Positions 1 through 6,539 are shown, counted from the stretch's first letter. The stretch is DNA of 8,584 nt from Cesiribacter sp. (GCA_030147305.1 JASLAE010000191.1:1-8584), one strand, 5' to 3'. Program-made: numbers and translations. The notes: generated from the letters alone by a model not told the origin.

Positions 1-78
1 ATTCTCTTTGCAAAACACAGCCCAAGCTCAATATTTGAACATATGCAGGACAGAAGTGGTGAAATATTCCTCAAGTCC

Positions 79-86
79 TATCTTTG
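79..86 (+). promoter_or_regulatory. Bacteroidota -7 promoter element for the MarR-family gene
   Basis: TATCTTTG matches the Bacteroidota consensus TAnnTTTG exactly. It lies 69 bases before the chosen ATG at 156. No clear TTG box is found at the expected distance upstream, only a TGGTG near 57, so the -33 half is weak. The rest of 1-119 shows no gene. Confidence 0.5.
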
Positions 87-155
87 TAGCCAAAAAACTA
101 ATTATTTTAAGCTGAAGAATTGGAATATTACCAAATGTTCCTGTATAATTGGTTC

Positions 156-623
156 ATGAAAATTGAAGACGAAATCCATCAAAAGCAATTTCGCAGCGAC
201 TACCAGAAGGCTACAGTAAACCTTATCTACACTTACGGTTGGCTAACCACACGGCTTAGGCAATTCCTGAGCCGATATGATATTACTTTACAGCAGTTTA
301 ACGTGCTCCGCATTCTGCGTGGCCAGCACCCTGGCAGTATGTCTACTTCAGTGATCAGGGATCGGATGCTGGACCGCAACTCAGATGCCAGCCGAATTGT
401 AGATCGCCTGCACAGGCAGGGCCTTGTCGACAAGCAGCCCTGCCCTAACGACAGGCGCCTGGTGGATGTTAGCATCAATGATAAAGGACTGCAACTGCTG
501 GAGACTATCGATAAGAGTCAACAGGAAATAGATAATCTCCTTGGCAACCTTACCAGCACGGAAATACAGGAACTTAACCGTTTGCTGGATAAATCCCGCA
601 GGCTGCCCGGGGAGCAGGAATAA
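156..623 (+). CDS. MarR-family winged-helix transcriptional regulator
   Basis: A 155-residue cytoplasmic DNA-binding protein, the usual length for MarR regulators, which bind palindromic operators as dimers. The helix-turn-helix core spans about residues 43-92 (LQQFNVLRILRG, then SDASRIVDRLHRQGLV). The wing follows with CPNDRRLVDVSI at 96-107, whose DRR is the typical MarR wing signature. Helices at 112-148 would form the dimer interface. I chose ATG 156 because MKIEDEI is a common beginning in Bacteroidota relatives. The frame stays open upstream to a TTG at 120 with an ATG at 135, so a 7- or 12-residue extension is possible. The gene stands alone and converges on hemE, so its target is not evident from context and may be itself or a gene beyond the left edge. 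Its ligand is unknown. Confidence 0.88.
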   Translation: MKIEDEIHQKQFRSDYQKATVNLIYTYGWLTTRLRQFLSRYDITLQQFNVLRILRGQHPGSMSTSVIRDRMLDRNSDASRIVDRLHRQGLVDKQPCPNDRRLVDVSINDKGLQLLETIDKSQQEIDNLLGNLTSTEIQELNRLLDKSRRLPGEQE

Positions 624-630
624 GCTCCCC
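609..630. terminator. Hairpin between convergent marR-type gene and hemE
   Basis: GGGGAGC (609-615) pairs perfectly with GCTCCCC (624-630) around an 8-base loop that contains the regulator's stop codon. It sits where two convergent genes end 13 bases apart, as a shared terminator would. There is no T tract on either side, so it may be weak. Confidence 0.4.
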
Positions 631-636
631 TCCTGC

Positions 637-1674
637 TTACCGCATATTAAAGCTGTATTCTTTTACAGTCTCTACAAAAACCTTCACCATTTCAGGATCG
701 GTATCCGGGTACACACCATGCCCCAGGTTAGCAATGTGCCGGTGTGAACCAAATTTCATCAGCATATCCCGCGTAGCAGCCGCTACTTCTTTTGCATTTC
801 CATATAATACGCAGGGATCCAGGTTACCCTGCAGGGTTTTATCCGGTCCTATCCATTCGCGGCATTGCTGTGGATCCATGTGCCAGTCCAGGCCAACGGT
901 GTGGCAGGGCAACCGGGCAATTTCCGGAAGGGCAAACCAGGCACCCTTGGCGAAAACCGTAACGGGTACATCTTCAATGGCTTCGCACAGCTGCTGTATG
1001 TAGGGCAACGAAAAGGTACGGTACTGCTCTGGCCCCAGAATGCCTGCCCAGGAATCGAATACCTGCAACAGATCTGCACCTGCACTTGCCTGTGCTTTCA
1101 GGTAGCCAATGGTAGAATCTGTAATCTTCTGCAACAGGGCGTGCGCCAGCTCCGGCTCTGCGTACAACATGCGGCGGGCTTTGGAGAATGTTTTGCTACC
1201 ACTGCCCTCTACCATATAGCAAAGAAGAGTAAAAGGTGCACCCGCAAAGCCAATCAGAGGCACCCGCCCGTTCAATTCTTGTTTTGTGATCCGGATTGCC
1301 TCCAGCACATATCCCAGGTCCGACTCGGCATCGGCTACTTTTAATCGGTCAAGGTCCTGTTGCGATGCCACCGTTTTAGGAAATACAGGCCCTTTTTTTT
1401 CTATCATTTCATAGGCGCAGCCCATGGCTTCCGGAATAACCAGAATGTCTGAAAAAATAATGGCAGCATCTACTCCTAAAATATCTACAGGCTGGATGGT
1501 AACCTCTGCGGCACGCTCGGGCGTTTTCACCAACTCTATAAAATCACGTAAACTATTACGCACTGCACGATATTCTGGCAAAATACGTCCGGCCTGGCGC
1601 ATCAGCCATACGGGAGTACGTTCGGTTTTCTCGCCACGGGCAGCGCGCAGCAGCAAATCATTCTTTAATTCCAT
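637..1674 (-). CDS. hemE: Uroporphyrinogen III decarboxylase
   Basis: This cytosolic enzyme removes the four acetate carboxyl groups of uroporphyrinogen III to give coproporphyrinogen III in haem synthesis. At 345 residues it has the family's full length. The N-terminal signature PVWLMRQAGR is at 21-30, including the substrate-binding arginines 26 and 30. The catalytic aspartate is in FSDIL (Asp76). The second signature GFAGAPFTLLCYMVEG is at 142-157 with Tyr153. FDSWAG (206-211, Ser208) and LGHGV (317-321, His319) complete the active-site set known from the human enzyme. The MELKNDLLLRAA start is typical for the phylum. The gene is divergent from sdaAA, and no other haem gene is in the window. 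Its promoter elements lie unusually close to the ATG. Confidence 0.97.
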   Translation of the reverse strand: MELKNDLLLRAARGEKTERTPVWLMRQAGRILPEYRAVRNSLRDFIELVKTPERAAEVTIQPVDILGVDAAIIFSDILVIPEAMGCAYEMIEKKGPVFPKTVASQQDLDRLKVADAESDLGYVLEAIRITKQELNGRVPLIGFAGAPFTLLCYMVEGSGSKTFSKARRMLYAEPELAHALLQKITDSTIGYLKAQASAGADLLQVFDSWAGILGPEQYRTFSLPYIQQLCEAIEDVPVTVFAKGAWFALPEIARLPCHTVGLDWHMDPQQCREWIGPDKTLQGNLDPCVLYGNAKEVAAATRDMLMKFGSHRHIANLGHGVYPDTDPEMVKVFVETVKEYSFNMR

Positions 1675-1681
1675 ATAGGCA

Positions 1682-1712
1682 CAAAAGTAGTACTAGAAAT
1701 GTTGTCAGACAA
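1682..1712 (-). promoter_or_regulatory. hemE promoter (Bacteroidota -33/-7)
   Basis: On the minus strand TTG (1712-1710), a 20-base spacer and TACTTTTG (1689-1682) match the TTG/TAnnTTTG promoter pattern of Bacteroidota. The -7 element ends only 7 bases before the hemE ATG, so the transcript would have almost no leader. An 8-base palindrome TAGTACTA (1688-1695) overlaps the upstream edge of the -7 box. Confidence 0.6.
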
Positions 1713-1748
1713 AAAGAAGCATCAGGAGCTTGCGGGCTTATTTACGAA

Positions 1749-1764
1749 CAGCAAACGATTGCTG
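1749..1764. promoter_or_regulatory. Candidate operator, Lrp-like inverted repeat
   Basis: CAGCAA (1749-1754) and TTGCTG (1759-1764) form a perfect inverted repeat with a 4-base centre. It covers the TTG -33 box of the sdaAA promoter. Both arms fit the half-sites of the E. coli Lrp consensus YAGHAW/WTDCTR, but the centre is 4 bases rather than 3. The assignment to an Lrp/AsnC regulator is inference. Confidence 0.4.
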
Positions 1765-1787
1765 GCACTCCATTTTCCTTACCTTTG
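1759..1787 (+). promoter_or_regulatory. sdaAA promoter (Bacteroidota -33/-7)
   Basis: TTG (1759-1761), an 18-base spacer and TACCTTTG (1780-1787) match the Bacteroidota vegetative promoter pattern. This is one of only two places in the window where both halves are clear. The ATG follows at 1808, giving a short leader of roughly 15 bases. Confidence 0.7.
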
Positions 1788-1807
1788 TAAAACATTAACA
1801 AGAGATT

Positions 1808-2716
1808 ATGAGCTTTCTGTTTGATAATTTTTCTGATTGGCGGGTATACTGTGAGAAAAACGGGCTTTTGCTGTCCGAAAGTGTAGCAGAATATGAGGGA
1901 GAACAAAAAGGAAAATCTCCGGAAGCTATTCGCGAAGGGCTTATGAAAGCGTATCTGGTCATGAAGGATGCGGTACAGACTGGCCTGACAGAGGACATGA
2001 AATCACGCTCTGGCATGATCGACAATGGTGGTAAAAAAGTATACAACCACCCCGTAGCCGTACTTTCACCGGAATTTCAGCGACTCATTGCCCGTGCCCT
2101 GGCTGCCAAGGAAGTTAACTCCTGCATGGGCCGTGTGGTAGCAGCCCCTACGGCCGGAGCCTCCGGTATTTTGCCGGGCACCCTTTTCACCCTTCAGGAA
2201 CTCCATGGCCTGGATGATGAACAGATGGTAGACGGGCTGCTGGTATCGGCAGGCATTGCCCTTATTATTCAGCAGAAAGCATCGCTGGCGGGTGCCGTAG
2301 GGGGCTGCCAGGCCGAAACGGGCAGTGCCGCGGCCATGGCCTCGGGTGCTATTGTTTTTTTGTTGGGGGGCAACATAGAACAGGTTTTTAATGCGGTTGC
2401 CATTACCATCCAATGCATGCTGGGTTTGGTATGTGATCCGGTTGCGGGTCTGGTAGAAGTACCCTGTGTGGTAAGAAATGCCAGTGCGGCAGCCATTGCT
2501 TTCTCCTCTGCCCAGATTGCACTGGCTGGTGTGGGCGGCACCATTCCGGTAGATGAATGCATAGAAGCCATGGGCGAAATAGGCCAGAGCATGGAAGTGC
2601 GCTACAAAGAAACAGCACTGGGGGGGCTGGCCGCTACGACGACTGGCCAGGCCATCAGCAAAAGAGTGCTGATCCAGGACATAGAAATGCTCCCGGATGA
2701 AGAGGTGAAGGAATAA
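1808..2716 (+). CDS. sdaAA: L-serine dehydratase, iron-sulfur-dependent, alpha subunit
   Basis: Iron-sulfur L-serine dehydratases deaminate L-serine to pyruvate and ammonia using a [4Fe-4S] cluster rather than PLP. The 302 residues correspond to the alpha (catalytic) domain of the two-subunit form. Visible landmarks are VNSCMGRVVAAPTAGASGILPG at about 103-124, GGCQAETG with Cys167, and CMLGLVCDPVAG with Cys203 and Cys209. These three cysteines are the expected cluster ligands. The glycine- and alanine-rich stretch after 140 is normal for the family. The beta subunit (sdaAB) is not next to it and must be elsewhere if present. The gene is monocistronic, with its own promoter and an operator-like palindrome upstream, and it converges on the membrane-protein gene at 2832. 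Confidence 0.95.
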   Translation: MSFLFDNFSDWRVYCEKNGLLLSESVAEYEGEQKGKSPEAIREGLMKAYLVMKDAVQTGLTEDMKSRSGMIDNGGKKVYNHPVAVLSPEFQRLIARALAAKEVNSCMGRVVAAPTAGASGILPGTLFTLQELHGLDDEQMVDGLLVSAGIALIIQQKASLAGAVGGCQAETGSAAAMASGAIVFLLGGNIEQVFNAVAITIQCMLGLVCDPVAGLVEVPCVVRNASAAAIAFSSAQIALAGVGGTIPVDECIEAMGEIGQSMEVRYKETALGGLAATTTGQAISKRVLIQDIEMLPDEEVKE

Positions 2717-2772
2717 GCTGGATTATTTGATTAAAGAGTTGGTTGTTGAATTGTAAAAAAAGTGGTGCTAAG

Positions 2773-2798
2773 CAGCCAGGGTGCTGGGCGCCCCGCTG
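2773..2798. terminator. Hairpin in the convergent gap after sdaAA
   Basis: CAGC (2773-2776) pairs with GCTG (2795-2798), and GGGTGC (2779-2784) pairs with GCGCCC (2788-2793) with one G-T wobble around a TGG loop. A small CA/C internal bulge separates the stems. It lies between two convergent genes. There is no T tract on the plus side. On the minus strand a run of seven T (2761-2755) begins about 11 bases past the stem, which is farther than ideal. The rest of the 115-base gap shows nothing else. Confidence 0.4.
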
Positions 2799-2831
2799 TA
2801 TTATACCCATCAACCCTGATTTCAATTTCAA

Positions 2832-3275
2832 CTATACAGGAAATACACGAACGCCTCCATAGAGAACACCACTGAGTACAAAGCCCCAGAAAACAGCGCT
2901 TACCAGCATATAGAGCAATATCTTAGAACGATTGCAACTAAAGGCATTAACCAGCAGCGCCCCGCCAATAGGCGTCAGGATGAGCGGCGTTAGAAAACTC
3001 ACACCAAAAATCCCCCAGCGCTTCCAGATCTTGACAAAGATGCGGTTCCTTTTGGTAAACAGCTTTTTTCTGCGCATAAACCGCTGTTTCACCCAGGTGC
3101 GCAGCTTTGGCCCAACCAGCGTAAGAATAAGCACAGTAGACATCATACCAAATATAGAGAACAGCACACTTTCCCAGTACGAAAGGCCCGTAGCCAGTCC
3201 TGCCACAGGTCCGGCAATAAATTTTACCATGCTGGTTAAATACACCGTCAGATATTTGACTGCTGTTGCTAACAT
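2832..3275 (-). CDS. Small four-helix integral membrane protein, function unknown
   Basis: I do not recognise a characterised family with certainty. The 147 residues contain four hydrophobic segments at about 9-31, 34-56, 88-111 and 118-142. The 57-86 loop between the second and third is strongly basic (for example KQRFMRRKKLF, then KRNRIF and KIWKRWG) and probably cytoplasmic. The third segment carries TPLILTPIGGALL, a proline- and glycine-rich stretch that may break the helix. There is no signal peptide and no recognisable catalytic motif. The annotation 'small multidrug export protein' is possible from size and topology but unproven. Its ATG abuts the stop codon of the Na+/Ca2+ exchanger gene with no gap, so translation is probably coupled and the product may work with that transporter or simply share its operon. 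Confidence 0.8.
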   Translation of the reverse strand: MLATAVKYLTVYLTSMVKFIAGPVAGLATGLSYWESVLFSIFGMMSTVLILTLVGPKLRTWVKQRFMRRKKLFTKRNRIFVKIWKRWGIFGVSFLTPLILTPIGGALLVNAFSCNRSKILLYMLVSAVFWGFVLSGVLYGGVRVFPV

Positions 3276-4223
3276 TTAGCTAATCACAAAATAAGTATAA
3301 ATACAATAGACTGATAAGAGCACTCCCCCTTCCAGCCGGCTGATCGTGCGCTGGGTGAGCATCATGGGCAGTACCACGAAGGTGATACCAAGCATCCATA
3401 ACATATCAACGTTAAGGATGGTGCTATTTACATATACTTCTTTTATTATACTTGTGATGCCTAATATTGAAAATATATTGAAAATATTTGAACCCAGCAG
3501 GTTGCCCACTGCCAGATCGCTCTCTTTCTTAAACGCAGCAATGGCAGAAGTAACCAGTTCCGGCAGACTGGTGCCTACCGCCACCACCGTAATACTGATG
3601 ACCCGATCGGTAACGCCAAGATAAGCGGCCAGCTCCCGGGCCCCGCCAACAAACCACTCAGAGCCAAAATACAAACCGGCAATCCCTAATCCCAGGAACA
3701 TTACATCCTTCCAGGGTGCGTTAGAGGGCAATTTTGTATCCACCACATCCTCCAGTGCCTGCTGTCCTATGTTTTCCTTACGGCTCTTTCTGATTAAAAA
3801 GGTAATGTATACAATAAGCAATACCACAAAAAGAGCGCCTTCGTACCAGCTGATGTACCAACCCTGCATAAACAAATAGAGCAGTAGCGAAGCCGCCATG
3901 GTCACGGGCCAGTCAATCTTAAGGCTGTCGTTATGCACCTGAATAGGCCTGATCATGGCAGTAACTCCCAGCACCAGGGCCAGGTTGCAAATGTTAGAAC
4001 CTACCACATTGCCCATGGTAATATCGGGTGTGCCCTCCAGGGCGGCTCTTATACTCACAAAAAGCTCTGGTGCCGAAGTACCAAAGGCAACGACCGTTAA
4101 GCCAATCACAAGGGTAGAAATTCTAAAACGCAACGCAAGGCTGGAGGCACCACGCACCAAAAAATCACCACTTACTATTAAAAGCACCAGACCTGCCAGC
4201 AATACCAGCGTAGAAAAAACCAT
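3276..4223 (-). CDS. Calcium/sodium antiporter, CaCA superfamily (YrbG-like)
   Basis: An inner-membrane cation exchanger of 315 residues, the usual size for bacterial YrbG-type members, which swap Ca2+ for Na+ (or H+). The two inverted alpha repeats are clear. Repeat 1 has GLTVVAFGTSAPELFVS (41-57) with Glu53, followed by GNVVGSN (71-77). Repeat 2 has ITVVAVGTSLPELVTS (211-226) with Glu222, followed by GNLLGSN (240-246). The glutamates and asparagines form the ion-binding site in solved relatives. A hydrophilic loop with RKSRKEN at 145-151, reaching to about 172, separates the two halves. It is the second gene of a leftward operon: upp ends 6 bases upstream and the small membrane protein starts right after its stop. 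The exact ion specificity cannot be read from sequence. Confidence 0.93.
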   Translation of the reverse strand: MVFSTLVLLAGLVLLIVSGDFLVRGASSLALRFRISTLVIGLTVVAFGTSAPELFVSIRAALEGTPDITMGNVVGSNICNLALVLGVTAMIRPIQVHNDSLKIDWPVTMAASLLLYLFMQGWYISWYEGALFVVLLIVYITFLIRKSRKENIGQQALEDVVDTKLPSNAPWKDVMFLGLGIAGLYFGSEWFVGGARELAAYLGVTDRVISITVVAVGTSLPELVTSAIAAFKKESDLAVGNLLGSNIFNIFSILGITSIIKEVYVNSTILNVDMLWMLGITFVVLPMMLTQRTISRLEGGVLLSVYCIYTYFVIS

Positions 4224-4229
4224 TTTTAT

Positions 4230-4877
4230 TTAAAGCTTTTCACCATAAGAAAGATCACCGGCATCGCCCAGACCAGGCACTATGTATGCCTTTTCATTAA
4301 GACCGTTGTCAAGTGCTGCAATCCAGAGAGAATAAGGCAGCTTTAAATTTTCCTTTAAATAAGCAACCCCTTCCGGTGCTGCTATAACTGCTGCAATGTG
4401 TACATGTTTTGGTTTTTGCTTGCCACAGAGCGCATGCAGCGTCTGCACCATCGATTTGCCAGAGGCCAGCATGGGATCCATAACGATCAGGGTACGGCCC
4501 GCTACCGATGGAGCCGCCTGGTAGGTAAGCTCAATCCGCAGATCTTCGGCACCGAAATGTGGAGCCCGAAAGGCACCGACAAATCCGGTATCGGCTTTAT
4601 CAAATACCTGTACAAAACCATCATAAAAAGGCAAACCCGCACGCAGGATGGGCACCAGCACCGGCTGCTCCAGCGGCAGGGCAATTATACTGGGGCTCAT
4701 GGGTGTTTGTACCGTCTGCTCGGTATAGCTGAGGGTTTTAGAGATCTCATAAGCCAGCAGCATACCCAGGCGCTCCAGATTTAACCTGAAACGCAGGCGA
4801 TCTTGCTGTTGCGTTACATCGCGTAGTTCTGCCAGGTACTGGTTGGCTATAGAATGTTTTTGATTCAGTATAAACAT
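4230..4877 (-). CDS. upp: Uracil phosphoribosyltransferase
   Basis: This enzyme converts uracil and PRPP to UMP and pyrophosphate in pyrimidine salvage. With the chosen start it has 215 residues, as expected. The PRPP-binding loop is MDPMLASGKS at 133-142. LRAG is at 78-81, and the C-terminal uracil-binding region has YIVPGLGDAGDLSYGEKL at 198-215. The frame is open further upstream to an ATG at 4925, but MFILNQKHSIANQYLAELRD is the conserved beginning, so the start is at 4877. It is the first gene of the leftward operon with the Na+/Ca2+ exchanger and is divergent from the M42 peptidase. No perfect TAnnTTTG lies upstream. TTAATTTG on the minus strand at 4974-4967 differs at one base and would give a leader of about 85 bases. 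Confidence 0.95.
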   Translation of the reverse strand: MFILNQKHSIANQYLAELRDVTQQQDRLRFRLNLERLGMLLAYEISKTLSYTEQTVQTPMSPSIIALPLEQPVLVPILRAGLPFYDGFVQVFDKADTGFVGAFRAPHFGAEDLRIELTYQAAPSVAGRTLIVMDPMLASGKSMVQTLHALCGKQKPKHVHIAAVIAAPEGVAYLKENLKLPYSLWIAALDNGLNEKAYIVPGLGDAGDLSYGEKL

Positions 4878-4942
4878 GCCAAAAAATATGTCTGCTAAAC
4901 TAAAGAATGCCATCTGCCCCTGCAATAGTACAGGAGCATTAT

Positions 4943-5016
4943 GGTAGCGCTAATGACCAGTTGGTCCAAATTAAATCGACCACGATCTTCTGCTGTTCGT
5001 ATATTTTTGCGCTACC
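4943..5016. repeat. Inverted repeat pair in the upp / M42 peptidase divergent gap
   Basis: GGTAGCGC (4943-4950) recurs as its perfect reverse complement GCGCTACC (5009-5016), with centres 66 bases apart. The left copy overlaps the palindrome TAGCGCTA (4945-4952). The right copy shares its first base with the end of the rightward -7 element. A separate 12-base near-palindrome GACCAGTTGGTC (4955-4966) lies between them. These could be regulator sites; function is inferred only from position. Confidence 0.35.
5002..5009 (+). promoter_or_regulatory. Bacteroidota -7 promoter element for the M42 peptidase gene
   Basis: TATTTTTG matches TAnnTTTG exactly and ends 26 bases before the ATG at 5036, giving a leader of about 20 bases. 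No TTG is found at normal -33 spacing. Confidence 0.5.
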
Positions 5017-5035
5017 TTTAATATTTTGCCCCATA

Positions 5036-5950
5036 ATGAAATTTGCTTTACTCAAAGAACTCTGTCAGATTCATGCCCCCTGCGGGGAGGAGTATGTTTT
5101 AAAAGAATTTCTGCTGGATTATATCCGCAAGCATAGCAACAAATGGAAAGTACAGCCCCGGATCATAGAAGGCCCCCAGTTGCAGGATGCCTTTATGCTG
5201 GTATTCGGCACGCCTCGTACGGCAGTACTGGCTCACATGGACAGCATTGGCTTTACAGTACGTTACCAAAATCAGCTGGTGCCCATTGGCGGACCACATG
5301 CCGAATCGGGTATTAAGCTGGTGGGCAATGATAAGCTTGGCCCCATTGAATGCCAGTTGGTAGAAGAAGACGGACACCTGAGCTATCGATTTGGCAGGGC
5401 CATTGAACGAGGTACCAGTTTAGTATTTAAGGCCAAATGGCGAGAAACAAAGACCAGTGTGCAATGCTGCTATATGGATGATCGCCTCGGCATCTTCAAT
5501 GTGCTGAAGCTGTGCGAAACGCTGGAAGACGGCATTATTGCCTTTACCACCTGGGAAGAACATGGCGGCGGCTCTGTGCCTGTGATTGCCCGCATGATGT
5601 ATGAAGACTGGGGCGTGCAGCAGGCACTTATCTCGGATATTACCTGGGTAACCGAGGGGGTAGATGCTGGCAAAGGAGTTGTTATTTCCATGCGGGACCG
5701 CAACATTCCCCGCCGCAGTTATATTAACCGCATCATTAAACTGGCAGAAGAAAGCGGTATCGATTTTCAGTTAGAAGTAGAAGGCAGCGGCTCCAGCGAT
5801 GGCCGGGAGCTACAACAATCGCCCTACCCTATAGACTGGTGCTTTGTGGGTGCGCCTGAGGACAATGTTCACAGCCCGGATGAAATTGTACATAAGCACG
5901 ATATTGAGGCTATGCTGCTGCTTTACCAGCACCTGATGAAGCAGCTCTAA
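5036..5950 (+). CDS. M42 (TET-like) family metallo-aminopeptidase
   Basis: A cytosolic dinuclear-metal peptidase of the MH clan; M42 enzymes trim amino acids from peptide N termini. All metal and catalytic positions of the family are visible: AHMDS with His67, the bridging aspartate in YMDDRLG (Asp148), the glutamate pair in WEEHGGGS (Glu174 as catalytic base, Glu175 as ligand), Asp201 in ISDITW, and His279 in VHSPDE. At 304 residues it is shorter than many M42 proteins (about 340-370), probably through a smaller inserted beta-domain between residues 70 and 140. I placed the start at ATG 5036 (MKFALLKELCQIHAPCGEE), which matches the conserved family N-terminus. An upstream ATG at 4907 would add 43 non-conserved residues across the promoter. 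The substrate is unknown, and M28-type relatives are a less likely alternative. Confidence 0.9.
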   Translation: MKFALLKELCQIHAPCGEEYVLKEFLLDYIRKHSNKWKVQPRIIEGPQLQDAFMLVFGTPRTAVLAHMDSIGFTVRYQNQLVPIGGPHAESGIKLVGNDKLGPIECQLVEEDGHLSYRFGRAIERGTSLVFKAKWRETKTSVQCCYMDDRLGIFNVLKLCETLEDGIIAFTTWEEHGGGSVPVIARMMYEDWGVQQALISDITWVTEGVDAGKGVVISMRDRNIPRRSYINRIIKLAEESGIDFQLEVEGSGSSDGRELQQSPYPIDWCFVGAPEDNVHSPDEIVHKHDIEAMLLLYQHLMKQL

Positions 5951-5962
5951 ACAAATTTTTAT

Positions 5963-5970
5963 TATGTTTG
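5963..5970 (+). promoter_or_regulatory. Bacteroidota -7 promoter element for hpt
   Basis: TATGTTTG matches TAnnTTTG exactly and lies in the 61-base gap between the M42 gene and hpt, 41 bases before the ATG. The -33 region falls in the end of the upstream gene and shows no clear TTG. Confidence 0.5.
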
Positions 5971-6011
5971 CCCCTACACCGCTAAAGCCTGAGCAACAAA
6001 GCTGAAACATC

Positions 6012-6539
6012 ATGAAAATCAAGGATAAAGACTTTGTTCCTTTTATTGAAAGCAAACGCATCCAGGAAACTGTTGGCCAGCTGGCTGCCCGCATTAACCA
6101 GGATTATAACGATAAAACCCCTTTGTTGCTAGCGGTATTAAACGGCTCTTTCATTTTTGTGGCAGACCTGATGCGCCATCTCAATATTCCGGCAGAAGTA
6201 ACCTTTATACGCCTAAGCTCCTACAACCGCACCCAAAGCACCGGCCGGGTAAAGGAGCTCATTGGCCTGGAGGAAAACATTTTCGGCAGGCACCTTATTA
6301 TTGTAGAAGATATTGTAGATACAGGCATCACCATGCGCCACCTCTTGGATGAGCTGCAGGAACTGGGGCCCAAATCACTTGAGGTGGCTACCCTGCTCCA
6401 TAAAGCAGAGGCCACCAGGGAAAAAATTGACCTTAAATACGTGGGGTTCGTCATTCCTCAAAAATTTGTGGTAGGCTATGGCCTGGATTATGACGGACAG
6501 GGCCGAAACTTAAATGACATCTACTCCCTGGCAACCTAA
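6012..6539 (+). CDS. hpt: Hypoxanthine phosphoribosyltransferase
   Basis: This purine-salvage enzyme transfers the phosphoribosyl group of PRPP to hypoxanthine (often also guanine), giving IMP or GMP. The 175 residues are typical of the bacterial short form. Landmarks in order are LNGS (43-46, pyrophosphate loop), SSYN (69-72, start of the flexible active-site loop), the PRPP motif VEDIVDTGIT (98-107) with the acidic pair Glu99-Asp100 and catalytic Asp103, and FVVGYGLDYDGQGRNL (152-167), which carries the base-stacking and metal-binding part. It has its own -7 element, and the next gene, adk, also has one, so the two are probably separate or partly independent transcription units. Base specificity cannot be settled from sequence. 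Confidence 0.95.
   Translation: MKIKDKDFVPFIESKRIQETVGQLAARINQDYNDKTPLLLAVLNGSFIFVADLMRHLNIPAEVTFIRLSSYNRTQSTGRVKELIGLEENIFGRHLIIVEDIVDTGITMRHLLDELQELGPKSLEVATLLHKAEATREKIDLKYVGFVIPQKFVVGYGLDYDGQGRNLNDIYSLAT

Noticed and set aside
865..1344. 159-codon plus-strand open frame
   Set aside because: It lies wholly antisense within hemE, whose motifs are complete; the translated product has no recognisable features and a cysteine- and glutamine-rich composition typical of a shadow frame.
2066..2413. 115-codon minus-strand open frame
   Set aside because: Antisense inside sdaAA, with no promoter and no family resemblance.
4398..4784. 128-codon plus-strand open frame
   Set aside because: Antisense inside upp; composition is a frame shadow.
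4880..4888. Minus-strand TATTTTTTG as an upp promoter
   Set aside because: It has one base too many for TAnnTTTG and ends two bases before the conserved upp ATG, so transcription would begin inside the coding region.
4907..5035. N-terminal extension of the M42 peptidase from ATG 4907
   Set aside because: The 43 extra residues are encoded across the divergent promoter region and do not resemble the family; the conserved start is at 5036.
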